From the NCBI GenBank assembly GCA_016795105.1, contig JAEUIH010000006.1, positions 62,001 to 126,000 on the forward strand: a stretch of DNA of 64,000 nucleotides, read 5' to 3'. Under the pieces are notes generated by a model. The model ran no database searches. It saw nothing but the letters and a program-made list of their open reading frames with translations, and was not told the origin of the DNA. Positions 7,611-16,911 of this stretch are shown piece by piece. Numbering within the stretch: the first letter of the stretch is position 1; each line of letters begins with the position of its first letter. The translations under genes and the position numbers were made by a program. The stretch comes from Planctomyces sp. GTDB lineage: Bacteria; Planctomycetota; Planctomycetia; Planctomycetales; Planctomycetaceae.

Positions 7611-8873
7611 TTACTGCAGGAATGGGGATTCACGGTTGTTTCCGAGCGCGCTTCGGATGATGTCGGTCCAACTGGGTTCTTTGCCCTGAAGAAGGACGCC
7701 TGCGGCGAAGATACGGCCGGCCGCGAGTCTTAGCAGCAGGATTCCGGCTGCGAGAAGTAGAATGCTGATCAGCACTTCAACCGGCGACACTTCGCCCATC
7801 ACAAGTCGAATTGGCATCGCTGTCACAGATGAGCCCGGCAGCAGGCTGAGGAACTTCATGAATGGGCCATCCGGCTGATTCGTTGCCAGAGCGCAAGCAA
7901 ACATCGGAAACATCGGGATAAATAACAGTGAGCTTCGTGATGACGTGTTGGGATCGTTGATGATGGCTGCATTTGCTGCGTAGAAGTAGTTCCAGAACAA
8001 AATTCCGCCGAGGTAGAAGACAACAAACAGCGGCAGAAATTCCAGACGCTGTAAGGAACCCGGCAACGGTAATTTTTCAGCCGTCAAGGCGAGGAAAATC
8101 AGAGCCACAATTCCGGAGACAAACAGAAACGCCAGAGAACAGACGGCTGCGGCCGTGATTCCGAGTAGCTTGCCGTCGATCCACACCTGAGGGCGGACGG
8201 CACTCACAATTTGCTCGGTCACTCGCTGGTGCTTTTCTCCCGTAATTCCTGTCAGAATCCAGGCAAGCGCAATCCAGCTTGTCATCAGGGTTGCGCCAAG
8301 AAATGCGTAGGCCGTCAGAGTGTCTGCTTTGGATACACCACTCTCCACATTGGTGACCACATCTACAACCACGGGAGCCATGACGCGAGCCAGCGTTTCA
8401 GCGGAGAGGCCTTCCTGTTCCATTTCCCACCGAGTTCGTTCGGCCTGAATTACAGGCATCAACTGGTCGAGCCACGCTGGATCACGGTGAACATAAAGCC
8501 GTGCTGTCCACTGATTCTTCTGGCCGTTACCGGGAGCCGCTTCGGAATCTGGCAGAGCATTGCTGTCGGCTCCCGAGCGAATGACCAGGAGTCCATCAAT
8601 GTCTTTATTCGCCACCTTCTTCTGCCATTCCTGTTCGGAAGTTTGTTCTTTGCTGACGGAAATATCACCGTTTTCCGGTATTGAAAAACTGGTGCTGGCT
8701 CCAATGACTGCAATTTCGACAGCATCAGATGACTGAGCGATCCTCGCCGCAGTAAACATGACAACTCCACCGAGGAGCATTGAGACAAGCCCAATGACCT
8801 GGTCTTTGAGTTTGAAGTACCTGTGAAATTCCCAGCAGGCGATTATTCGGATCAGACTGAGCGACCGATTCAT
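7611..8873 (-). CDS. ABC-2 type transporter permease (NatB-like)
   Basis: This 420-residue membrane subunit goes with the ATPase 10 bases upstream. It has one N-terminal helix (about residues 25-45), a large extracytoplasmic domain (about 46-190) and a cluster of about six helices from residue 190 onward, the layout of NatB/YhaP-type ABC-2 exporters. NatAB systems export Na+ or amphipathic compounds; the substrate here cannot be read. The ATG at 8873 is preceded by AAAGGTC. A dispersed-repeat copy lies just beyond the stop. Confidence 0.82.
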   Translation of the reverse strand: MNRSLSLIRIIACWEFHRYFKLKDQVIGLVSMLLGGVVMFTAARIAQSSDAVEIAVIGASTSFSIPENGDISVSKEQTSEQEWQKKVANKDIDGLLVIRSGADSNALPDSEAAPGNGQKNQWTARLYVHRDPAWLDQLMPVIQAERTRWEMEQEGLSAETLARVMAPVVVDVVTNVESGVSKADTLTAYAFLGATLMTSWIALAWILTGITGEKHQRVTEQIVSAVRPQVWIDGKLLGITAAAVCSLAFLFVSGIVALIFLALTAEKLPLPGSLQRLEFLPLFVVFYLGGILFWNYFYAANAAIINDPNTSSRSSLLFIPMFPMFACALATNQPDGPFMKFLSLLPGSSVTAMPIRLVMGEVSPVEVLISILLLAAGILLLRLAAGRIFAAGVLLQGKEPSWTDIIRSALGNNRESPFLQ

Positions 8874-8883
8874 GTTTGACCTT

Positions 8884-9861
8884 TCAGGTGGCGGTGCGAA
8901 CCAGACTCTTGTTCATCGTATCTGGAGTTTTCACATTTGGATTCAGCGCTCGGAGGTAGATTTCGTGAAGCGACAGTGATCCTCCGCGGAACTCAGTCAG
9001 CTCTCCGGCACTTCGGGCACGCTGAAGCAATTCGGGAACGATCGAACTCTCGTTGAGTGTCAGTGAAATAGAGAAGTCACTGATTCGATCCACATCGAAG
9101 AGCCGGTCGTCATCTGACCATGCATGTAAGAGTTCTTCCGGAACTGACTTCGAAAAGGTCATTCTCAGCGAATAGCCGCTGTGAACTCCACACTTCACGT
9201 CTGCAACGGTTCCTTCGAGGACCCTTCGTCCGTTTGCCAGCAGAAAGACTCTGTCGGCAAGTCGTTCGACGAGTTCCAGCTGATGAGCGCTGAGCAGAAC
9301 GGTTGTCCCTTCATCGCGGAGGAAGCGAATCACATTCAGCATCATCTCCTGATTGAGTGGATCGAGCCCGGAGAACGGTTCGTCGAGTATGGCGATTCCC
9401 GGGCGATGAAGGACAGCTGCTGCGACCTGTACCTTCTGCTGATTTCCTTTGCTGAGTGTCTCCAGTTTAGAATTAAGATGCTGTGAGACTTCGAGCCGTG
9501 CAGCCCATTCTTCGGCAGCAGCTCGGGATTCTTTTCCTGAGAGTCCTCTGAGTCTTCCGAAGTATTCAAGAATATGGGCGACCTTTTGATCGCGGTATAA
9601 GCCGCGATCTTCCGGCAGGTAGCCAACGTACCGCGGGTCAGGACCATTTACCGTAGCTCCCGGATGATGCCAGCGGATCGCTCCATGGTCGGGACGCATC
9701 ATCCCGATCATCATTCTCACCAATGTGGATTTCCCGGCACCGTTTGGCCCCAGCAAAGCAAAGATCTCTCCGCTTCGAACTTCAAACGAGACACCATCCA
9801 CCGCCTGGACAAGTCGAAACGACTTTCCAACGTCCTGAACCTGCACCAGGAGTTCGTTCAT
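8884..9861 (-). CDS. ABC transporter ATP-binding protein (NatA-like)
   Basis: This is the cytoplasmic ATPase of a two-gene exporter, 325 residues. Walker A is GPNGAGKST (38-46), the signature region reads TLSKGNQQKVQ, and Walker B with the catalytic glutamate is IAILDEPFSGLDP. A His switch sits in LLSAHQLEL. About 100 residues after the ATPase core form the C-terminal extension common in NatA-type proteins. The ATG at 9861 has GGGAGA a few bases upstream; the open frame could extend one codon to a TTG. It is co-transcribed with the downstream permease. Confidence 0.88.
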   Translation of the reverse strand: MNELLVQVQDVGKSFRLVQAVDGVSFEVRSGEIFALLGPNGAGKSTLVRMMIGMMRPDHGAIRWHHPGATVNGPDPRYVGYLPEDRGLYRDQKVAHILEYFGRLRGLSGKESRAAAEEWAARLEVSQHLNSKLETLSKGNQQKVQVAAAVLHRPGIAILDEPFSGLDPLNQEMMLNVIRFLRDEGTTVLLSAHQLELVERLADRVFLLANGRRVLEGTVADVKCGVHSGYSLRMTFSKSVPEELLHAWSDDDRLFDVDRISDFSISLTLNESSIVPELLQRARSAGELTEFRGGSLSLHEIYLRALNPNVKTPDTMNKSLVRTAT

Positions 9862-10009
9862 CAATCTCTCCCGACATCCAGCACTTTGTCACTTGAGCGA
9901 TTCGTCAGCGAATCACCTCTGTCAGAGCTTTATCCGACAACGAGTGCAGAGCAGGGCGCGGAATTTGTCGGGAATCGAAAAGAAACCGAGTTTTCCCGGA
10001 GAATGGCAA

Positions 10010-13000
10010 TTATCGAGGTACGAGGTGAGTTCCGAGCAGCCAGTCGTGTGGTGCTCGGCGCGGGAAAGCGATCACAAAGACGGCATACACGACAAACAGG
10101 CCCATCAGGAGTTGAAACAGAATTTCCGAGAACCAGACGAATTCGAGTACATACAGGTCAATCCACAGGATCGTCAACTGGATCAGAATCAAGGGAATGA
10201 CGGCCAGAACGGCTCGAGCAAACGACAATTTGAAAGAAACAGGGTTTCCGTTCGAATCGACGACGCAGAGTCCCGCGATTCTCAGCGACAGTCCCCCTTT
10301 TGTGACTCCGATCCACAGAATCCAGAAGAGAAATGATGTAACGGAAATCAGTCCAATCAGTGAAGGGGGGCGATTTAAAGTCTGAACGGTCTGCAGCTTC
10401 GCGTCTGACTCGACGAGACGAGTCAGGAGCCTGAAGTCGAATCGTTCCTTCTCACCTTCCCTGGGCCAGTCTACGACAACTAATGCAGAGTCCTGCCAGT
10501 CAAGTTGAAGTGTCCCGAGCTCAGTGGCCGAGTTTTCCCTGAGATGTGAGCCTGCTGCGATTCCCTGAGAGAGTACATCAAGGCTTGAGAATCTCAGTCG
10601 ATATTCGTTTGTCAGTCGCTCTTTAAGTTCCTGCGACTTGTTCCGCAATTGCTCCAGCTGATCCTTTGACGGAAACCCATCCGAGTCTGCGACCGCCCTC
10701 TGATAAGCCTCATCATGTTGAGGATCCAGAAGATATTGGACCACGGACGGAGCCATGAGGAGTTCGAGTGTTCGCAACATGAGAACCTGATTGCCAATCC
10801 GAGCTGTCGACGCTGCAATGCCGAGGATCAGCGAACAGGAAATGGTCGCTGCTGCCAAGCCAATGAAGCGATGTTCAGTCGCGGCCTCGGTGGGCTTTCC
10901 ACGATTTGTTTCCAGAACGGACAATAGCTGTCGTGTTTCCGGAGGGGACTCCGATGCGGTTCGACCGGTAAACATCTTCAGGACCTGACGGGCATGCAGG
11001 GGAACGACAGCAGGAACGACAGCAACCGTTTCAAAGTCTTTTCTGCTACCGGCCTCACCAGGCACTGATGAGTTGCTGCGTTCGTTCAGGTTGACATTCG
11101 GGACGAGGGTTCTTGAAGTGCCACACAGAGTCAGGCGTGTCACTTCGGTGAGCAGTACACAATCCTCCCGATTGAGTCTGACGGTACTTTCCGGAGTCTG
11201 GCCTGATGTTGGAGCCGCAACCAGATGAGCGGAGCGATCGACGCCGTTCAGAATGCTTCCATCAGTCAGGGACCAGTCAATCAGAGTCAGTCGACCTCGA
11301 GAATCGACCCAGATCTGATCGAGTGACTGGACACGAATGTTCGTGGCATCTCGAATGCTCTGGTCCAGTTCCTCGATCACTTGCGTGAGGACTTCTCTCC
11401 CTGTTTTCCATGAAAGTGGAGAATCAGGAGCGGTCCATACTTTGAGCGGTGCACCCTGACAGGCAACGTAAGCGTTCCAGATCCAGTTTCCGCTGCGGTT
11501 TCCAGTGAGCCATCTCAAACGAGTCGTCCTGGAGCATGAGCGGCGACTGATCGATGGAATGCCCGGAGTTCGTGTTGTGAGATGAATCCAGACATCGCGG
11601 CCGAGCTGGGAATCTCGAGCCGCCAGCACTGCATTTTCTGCAGACGAACAGATCAGTCCGGAGACTTTGAATTCTCCGAACTGAGCCGGAAGTCCAGCAG
11701 CCGAAAGCAGTGGAATGCGATAGACGGCTGCTCGATCTGCGAGTTCTCGTTGCTTCGAGACAATCGGGCGATCGGTCACCATTGTTCCAGTCAACAGATC
11801 ATGCAGAAGCATGCGATGACTGCGTTCGAACAGCAGAGGCGACAGGATCAACAGATAGGAGCACATGTATCCGGCCCATTGCGCCATCAGCCAGAACTGA
11901 GTTGATCCAGAGTCTGCCAAAGCGATCAGGATCAGATCACTTCCGGCGCCCAGCAACGTGATCGACAAGAGGCTTCTAAGGATCAGCTGCCATCGGCGAG
12001 GAGCTTCACCTGTTTTTCGGTCGACAATATGAAGTCGCAACAGCCGTTTTCCTGGCGACGCGCTCTTCCATCCTTCCCAAAACAGGAAGTAGAGGACGAC
12101 AGGCATCATGATCATTACATAGAACCTGATCGGCATCGGAACAACTGTATTCGGCGGATCGACCAGCAGTGTGATCACGCCGACGGCCAGCGTGGTCGGG
12201 AAACTGTCGAGCGTATATGCCGCAAAACGTCGCCCGAGTGTTGCGATCGATTGCCTCCCCGAGACAAATGGTTCGAGTGCCTGTCGCAATTCAACGGCCG
12301 TCTGAAATCGCAGATTGCGGTCGCGATTCAGGCCTCGCAAAATGATCCGATCCAGCTGAACGGGAACAGCACGATTGACTTCCCGAACTGGTTGAGGGTC
12401 TTCTGAGACGATCCTGGCAATGACGCTCGTGGCTGACGAACCTGCAAAGGGTGCCTTTCCAGTCAGCAGAAAGTAAAGCGTGGCGCAGACGGAGTAGATA
12501 TCTGATCGTTCATCGATGGACTGTCCTTTGACTTGTTCGGGTGAAGCAAACAGCGGCGTGCCGATAAAGTCGCCGGTTTGAGTCAATTCCGATTCACTCA
12601 CCATCGATCTGGCGAGTCCAAAGTCTCCAAGTTTGACTCGACCGTTGTCTTCGAGGTAACAGTTTGCGGGCTTGATATCACGGTGAATCAGGCCGTGAGA
12701 ATGGGCCTCTGCAAGGCCTTCCAGAACGTCGAGAATCGCTCTGACGGCCTGGGTGACGGACAGCCGGTCGTTCTGTACCGTGAGGTCTCTCAGGGTACGC
12801 CCACTCATCAGTTCCATGACAATATAGGGCTGGCCATTGTCTTCATCTGCTGTCTTAACAAAGACACAGCGTGGATGGCTGATTGTCCCGGCCGTCATAC
12901 CTTCCTGCCGAAATCGCTGCAGCGACTCCTGAGAACGGGCCCACCGCGCGAGAAGCAACTTGACCGCAACCGGATTGCCGGCCGGATCGACGGCCTCAAA

Positions 13001-13363
13001 AACCTGTCCCATCCCTCCGGAGCCAAGGAGTCGCAACAGTCGATACGGTCCGATTTGTCGTCGATCGGAATTCGGTGTGGTTCCTGCTGCCGAGCGGCTC
13101 GCGGAGACATGCTCTTCAGTGCCCGCCGACTGGACATCACTATCGGATGAAATGACAGATCCGGACACCAGGTGTGTGGCGTTGAGGGCGGCTTCGGTGG
13201 CCAGGAAGTCGAGCAATTCCGGACGGATGTCATTGTGTCTGGACAGCCACGTTTCCCGATCCCACGGTTCACCCGCATCGACACGTTCCAGGTATTCGGC
13301 GATGGCTTCGTCGATGCGAGTCTGTCGTTCTCCTGATGAGTTCTGTGATGGACTCACGATCAT
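10010..13363 (-). CDS. Hanks-type Ser/Thr kinase with two RDD membrane domains and a degenerate second kinase-like region
   Basis: This 1117-residue protein couples cytoplasmic phosphorylation to the membrane. Residues 1-65 form the short helical leader typical of planctomycete kinases. The kinase domain (about 105-366) has glycine loop GSGGMG (114-119), VAVK lysine 135, HRDIKPAN (227-234), DFG (247-249) and ASPEQ, so it should be active. An RDD-type membrane domain follows (about 377-535). Residues 561-700 again look kinase-like: a glycine-rich start at FGEFKVSG, then DSRGRLTLIDWS, where DWS replaces DFG and no HRD remains. After one more hydrophobic segment and a coiled-coil-prone stretch, a second RDD-like region ends the protein (about 1000-1115). 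Its ATG overlaps the sigma factor stop by four bases, so translation is coupled. Substrate unknown. Confidence 0.88.
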   Translation of the reverse strand: MIVSPSQNSSGERQTRIDEAIAEYLERVDAGEPWDRETWLSRHNDIRPELLDFLATEAALNATHLVSGSVISSDSDVQSAGTEEHVSASRSAAGTTPNSDRRQIGPYRLLRLLGSGGMGQVFEAVDPAGNPVAVKLLLARWARSQESLQRFRQEGMTAGTISHPRCVFVKTADEDNGQPYIVMELMSGRTLRDLTVQNDRLSVTQAVRAILDVLEGLAEAHSHGLIHRDIKPANCYLEDNGRVKLGDFGLARSMVSESELTQTGDFIGTPLFASPEQVKGQSIDERSDIYSVCATLYFLLTGKAPFAGSSATSVIARIVSEDPQPVREVNRAVPVQLDRIILRGLNRDRNLRFQTAVELRQALEPFVSGRQSIATLGRRFAAYTLDSFPTTLAVGVITLLVDPPNTVVPMPIRFYVMIMMPVVLYFLFWEGWKSASPGKRLLRLHIVDRKTGEAPRRWQLILRSLLSITLLGAGSDLILIALADSGSTQFWLMAQWAGYMCSYLLILSPLLFERSHRMLLHDLLTGTMVTDRPIVSKQRELADRAAVYRIPLLSAAGLPAQFGEFKVSGLICSSAENAVLAARDSQLGRDVWIHLTTRTPGIPSISRRSCSRTTRLRWLTGNRSGNWIWNAYVACQGAPLKVWTAPDSPLSWKTGREVLTQVIEELDQSIRDATNIRVQSLDQIWVDSRGRLTLIDWSLTDGSILNGVDRSAHLVAAPTSGQTPESTVRLNREDCVLLTEVTRLTLCGTSRTLVPNVNLNERSNSSVPGEAGSRKDFETVAVVPAVVPLHARQVLKMFTGRTASESPPETRQLLSVLETNRGKPTEAATEHRFIGLAAATISCSLILGIAASTARIGNQVLMLRTLELLMAPSVVQYLLDPQHDEAYQRAVADSDGFPSKDQLEQLRNKSQELKERLTNEYRLRFSSLDVLSQGIAAGSHLRENSATELGTLQLDWQDSALVVVDWPREGEKERFDFRLLTRLVESDAKLQTVQTLNRPPSLIGLISVTSFLFWILWIGVTKGGLSLRIAGLCVVDSNGNPVSFKLSFARAVLAVIPLILIQLTILWIDLYVLEFVWFSEILFQLLMGLFVVYAVFVIAFPRRAPHDWLLGTHLVPR

Positions 13364-13923
13364 TCCTCTCGAAGTTGCTCTCGCAGTGTCGCAAGGCCGC
13401 GTTTCAATAGCCCGGCAGTCGCTGGCTTAGTTGTTTCGAGACTCAGAGCGATTTCTTCGAGTGATGCATGCTGAAAATAGCGAAGCAGGATGGCTGATTT
13501 CTGATTGTCCGGCAACTGTTCAAGTGCTTTGGCAACTTTGAGTGCCCGGAAGTTTCGATCAAGACGCTGACTGGGAGTGGTGTCTTCAGCCAGCAGAAGA
13601 TGATCCAGCCCGAGGGAGGATTCATCAAGGGTTCGCTGAACGTCCAGTTCCCTTCGAACATCACGCTGTTGTCGATAGTGGGTCCTCAGTGCATCAGCGA
13701 GATTGCAGCTTAACAGCCGACGCAGCCAACCTGCCATCTGCCTGGGTTCGCGACTGCCATCGTATTGATTCTGCTTTCGATGGGCTTCCAGCAACGTTTC
13801 CTGAACAATATCTGAAGCATCCAGTCGACTTTGCACGGACATGGGAATCTGACCGCGCACAAGAATCGTCAGATATGGGCGAAATGCCTCGAAATCAGGA
13901 ACGGAATTCATCGTTGAGTCCAT
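13360..13923 (-). CDS. ECF-type RNA polymerase sigma factor
   Basis: This 187-residue protein has both conserved sigma regions. Region 2 covers about residues 22-95 (SRLDASDIVQETLLEAHRKQ and a promoter-melting segment). Region 4 covers about 130-185, with LPDNQKSAILLRYFQHASLE and an SLETTKPATAGLLKRGLATL helix-turn-helix. It belongs with the planctomycete ECF groups that are encoded next to Hanks-type kinases. The 4-base ATGA overlap with the kinase start indicates one coupled operon, and no classical anti-sigma factor gene is adjacent. I infer that the kinase governs the sigma factor or shares its stimulus. The ATG at 13911 is an alternative start. Confidence 0.88.
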   Translation of the reverse strand: MDSTMNSVPDFEAFRPYLTILVRGQIPMSVQSRLDASDIVQETLLEAHRKQNQYDGSREPRQMAGWLRRLLSCNLADALRTHYRQQRDVRRELDVQRTLDESSLGLDHLLLAEDTTPSQRLDRNFRALKVAKALEQLPDNQKSAILLRYFQHASLEEIALSLETTKPATAGLLKRGLATLREQLREE

Positions 13924-14100
13924 AAAGTCGGCTCAGGTCACGGCAAATTAAAACATGCCAATGGATGTCTGCCAGCAAGCGATCGGTGTTGTTCCCGTTT
14001 TTTTGGCGAAATTCGTCTGAATGTCTGTCAACCAGCGGTGCGTGTTTTGAGAATTGCCGGGCTTTGCTTCTCACAACTGCGGTGGGGGCTAGAATAGGGT

Positions 14101-16122
14101 ATGCATCAGACAAACCGGAAACACAGCACAAACAAAGACAAGACAGCTCCCGAAACTGGAACCACGGACAAGCCAGCGGCTCTCGGGACAGCGAGTCGGC
14201 CGCGGTTTGAAGCATATCGCGAACGAGTGCGGCGAAAAGATCTTCCCAAAGGCAGCATTCACTCCTCTGGAGAGACGCGTTCCGCAAAAGACCGTGCTCG
14301 CAGCGCTAAAGAGCTGGTGGTTGAATTTTTTCGGCTGCTGTACCCGACTCGCTGGCAGATCGTCGGCGTTCTCGTGTCGGTGACGGCTTCCACGCTTCTG
14401 GGGTTGTTGCCACCAGCCGGTACGAAGTTCATCGTCGACTATGGACTTACAAACCGCCCCGTACCGGAATCAGTGCTTGGGTACATGCCTTCTCTGGCAA
14501 ATCCGCGGGTCCTTTTGGCATGGACGGTGATCGGTGTTTCGCTGATTTCCGTTTGTAAAATCCTGCTGCACATCTGGGGGCGGTGGTATGCAACAAAGAT
14601 TTCAAAACAGCTGCAGCTGAATGTTCGCAGAATGGTGTTTGAACATGCCGTGAGGCTTCCGCTGCACCGAGTTCAGGAGATTCGATCGGGGGGTGTGGCT
14701 TCAATTCTGCGCGAAGACGGGGGCAGCGTCGGTGAGCTCGTTTTCGGGATGTTGTTCAATCCATGGAGAGCCATCATTCAACTGCTGGGCAGTTTAGTCA
14801 TCCTGGCATGGGTGGACTGGACTTTGCTTCTGGGGGCTCTGATCCTTCTGCCAACTGTGTTTGTGACTCATCGCGCCTGGATCAACAGTATTCGACCTCA
14901 GTTCAGAGCGATTCGCAAACAACGGGAACTGATTGACGCCAGTGCCACGGAAGCGTTTGCCGGCATGCGGATTGTGCGAGCATTCAGTCGGCAGAAACGC
15001 GAAGCGGCACGATTCACGACCGAAAATAATCTGATGGCTCGACAGGAACTCTACGCATGGTGGTGGATGCGTGTTGTGGAGATGGTTTGGGAAGCTTTGA
15101 TTCCGATTGCCAGCGCGACACTGCTGTTTTATGGCGGCTGGCGAGTGTTGGACGGATATATGACAGTGGGCGATCTGATGATGTTTCTGGTCTATCTGCT
15201 GATGCTCCTTGAACCGCTTGCCGCGCTGGCTCAGAGTGCAACGCAGTTTCAGAACAGCCTGAGTGGTCTGGACAGAGTTCTTGATCTGCTGGAAGAACGC
15301 CGCGAGATGATTTCAACGGCCGCTTCGCTTCGGGTTGATCGCAAGCTGGTTCGTGGAGAGATTGTTTTTGAGAACGTGTCGTTCACTTACCCAGGAACGC
15401 AGACTTCGGCGCTTTCTGATGTGAATTTGCATGTCAAAGCTGGTCAGACCGTTGCACTGGTGGGTCCAAGCGGAGCTGGCAAGACGACGCTCAGCAATCT
15501 GGTCGCTCGGTTTTACGACCCCAGTGAAGGGCGAATCCTGCTGGATGGACGAGATCTGCGGGACTATGACGTTGAATCGTATCGGTCATTGCTTGGGGTT
15601 GTCGAACAGGATGTGTTTCTGTTCGATGGGACAATTGCCCGCAACATTGCCTATGCCCGAAAGGATGCGACTGATGCAGAGATCACTGCTGCCGCCCGAG
15701 CAGCGAATGCACTCGAGTTTATCGAACGAATGCCGGAAGGCTTTGAGACCGTCATTGGTGAGCGAGGGGTTCGACTGAGCGGCGGGCAGCGTCAGAGGCT
15801 CGCGATTGCTCGAGCGATTCTTGCAGAGCCTCGTCTGCTGATTCTGGACGAAGCCACGAGTAATCTCGATACGGATAGTGAACGATACATCCAGGAGAGT
15901 CTGGCGGAACTGATGAAAGGGCGGACGAGTTTTGTCATCGCACATCGACTCAGTACAATTGCGTCCGCTGACGTGATTGTGGTGATTGATGGTGGCCGCA
16001 TTATCCAGACAGGAACTCATGCTGAACTGATGGCTCACGATGGGCGATATCGATCCATGGTGGAGCAGCAGGTGCGCATGACATTGGGATCGGCGGCGGC
16101 AGAAGCAGCGAGCCAGAGATAA
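14101..16122 (+). CDS. ABC exporter, fused permease-ATPase (MsbA/lipid exporter type)
   Basis: A 673-residue half-transporter that should dimerise. A roughly 75-residue polar N-terminal extension precedes six membrane helices (about 80-370). The ATPase domain (about 420-655) has Walker A GPSGAGKTT, the signature LSGGQRQRLAIARAI, Walker B LLILDEATSNLD and the H-switch IAHRLST, all intact. The type exports lipids, lipopolysaccharide precursors or peptides; nothing nearby fixes the cargo. The N-terminal extension is longer than usual, so a later start is possible. Its TAA stop shares one base with the ATG of trpF, which suggests translational coupling of two apparently unrelated genes. Confidence 0.88.
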   Translation: MHQTNRKHSTNKDKTAPETGTTDKPAALGTASRPRFEAYRERVRRKDLPKGSIHSSGETRSAKDRARSAKELVVEFFRLLYPTRWQIVGVLVSVTASTLLGLLPPAGTKFIVDYGLTNRPVPESVLGYMPSLANPRVLLAWTVIGVSLISVCKILLHIWGRWYATKISKQLQLNVRRMVFEHAVRLPLHRVQEIRSGGVASILREDGGSVGELVFGMLFNPWRAIIQLLGSLVILAWVDWTLLLGALILLPTVFVTHRAWINSIRPQFRAIRKQRELIDASATEAFAGMRIVRAFSRQKREAARFTTENNLMARQELYAWWWMRVVEMVWEALIPIASATLLFYGGWRVLDGYMTVGDLMMFLVYLLMLLEPLAALAQSATQFQNSLSGLDRVLDLLEERREMISTAASLRVDRKLVRGEIVFENVSFTYPGTQTSALSDVNLHVKAGQTVALVGPSGAGKTTLSNLVARFYDPSEGRILLDGRDLRDYDVESYRSLLGVVEQDVFLFDGTIARNIAYARKDATDAEITAAARAANALEFIERMPEGFETVIGERGVRLSGGQRQRLAIARAILAEPRLLILDEATSNLDTDSERYIQESLAELMKGRTSFVIAHRLSTIASADVIVVIDGGRIIQTGTHAELMAHDGRYRSMVEQQVRMTLGSAAAEAASQR

Positions 16123-16838
16123 TGTGGGTCAAGATCTGCGGGATACGAAGTCTTGAGGATGCTGAAGCCACCACGATAGCCGGGGCCGATGCGGTTGGAC
16201 TTAACTTCTATCCATCGTCTAAGCGTTACATCAGTCCTGCTGAGGCAGGGCAAGTGGTGAAGACGATTCAGCGTGTTTCGAGGCAGATGAATACTGTCTG
16301 CCCGGACATTGTTGGATTGTTCGTGAATGCGACTCGGGACGTCATTCTTGAGACGATTCGAGTTGTAGGGATTACGGCCGTTCAACTGCATGGCGATGAG
16401 TCGCCGGAGTTTGTTCAGAGACTGGCCGATGAAATCCCGGAAATTTCCCTGATCCGAGCATATCGAATCGATGAACAAAATGCCGAGCGTGTGATTTCCG
16501 AAGCGGAGCGAATGATCGCTGTGAATGGTCGTGTCGTCCTGCTGATGGATGCCTTTATACCGGGGGAATATGGCGGGACAGGGCACTCCATATGTCCTCA
16601 TGTTCTGAAGGAGCTGAGAACACTTTCAGGGCGTTGTCGACTCATCATTGCCGGTGGCCTGAAACCCGAGAACCTCGAACAGCTGTTTCAGGAGATGGTT
16701 CCGTGGGGAATCGACACGGCGAGTGGAGTGGAAAGTCGACCCGGAATCAAGGATGCTGTGCGGGTTCGGGCATTCATTGCTGCCGCGCGTTCTCGACAGG
16801 TGAACCCAGTGCCGTTTCGACTCACACGGGAACGCTGA
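16122..16838 (+). CDS. trpF: Phosphoribosylanthranilate isomerase
   Basis: TrpF performs the Amadori rearrangement of N-(5-phosphoribosyl)anthranilate to CdRP in tryptophan synthesis. The 238-residue (beta/alpha)8 protein starts with VKICGIRS, containing the catalytic cysteine C5. It has VGLNFYPSSKRYIS, VQLHGDE and the catalytic aspartate region LLMDAF, and ends with the phosphate-binding IIAGGLKPENL and GIDTASGVESRPGIKD. It is slightly longer than the usual 200-220 residues because of insertions. No other trp gene is in the window, so it is encoded apart from the rest of the pathway. Confidence 0.93.
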   Translation: MWVKICGIRSLEDAEATTIAGADAVGLNFYPSSKRYISPAEAGQVVKTIQRVSRQMNTVCPDIVGLFVNATRDVILETIRVVGITAVQLHGDESPEFVQRLADEIPEISLIRAYRIDEQNAERVISEAERMIAVNGRVVLLMDAFIPGEYGGTGHSICPHVLKELRTLSGRCRLIIAGGLKPENLEQLFQEMVPWGIDTASGVESRPGIKDAVRVRAFIAAARSRQVNPVPFRLTRER

Positions 16839-16911
16839 GTATCGGTTTGCTGAGTGCTGAGTGATTGATACGTTACGAGATCCAGAGTTACGAGAGCAGA
16901 AGTTAAAAGAT

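Noticed and set aside
12578-13150. Plus-strand frame of 190 codons
   Set aside because: It lies opposite the kinase domain, whose catalytic motifs are all on the minus strand.
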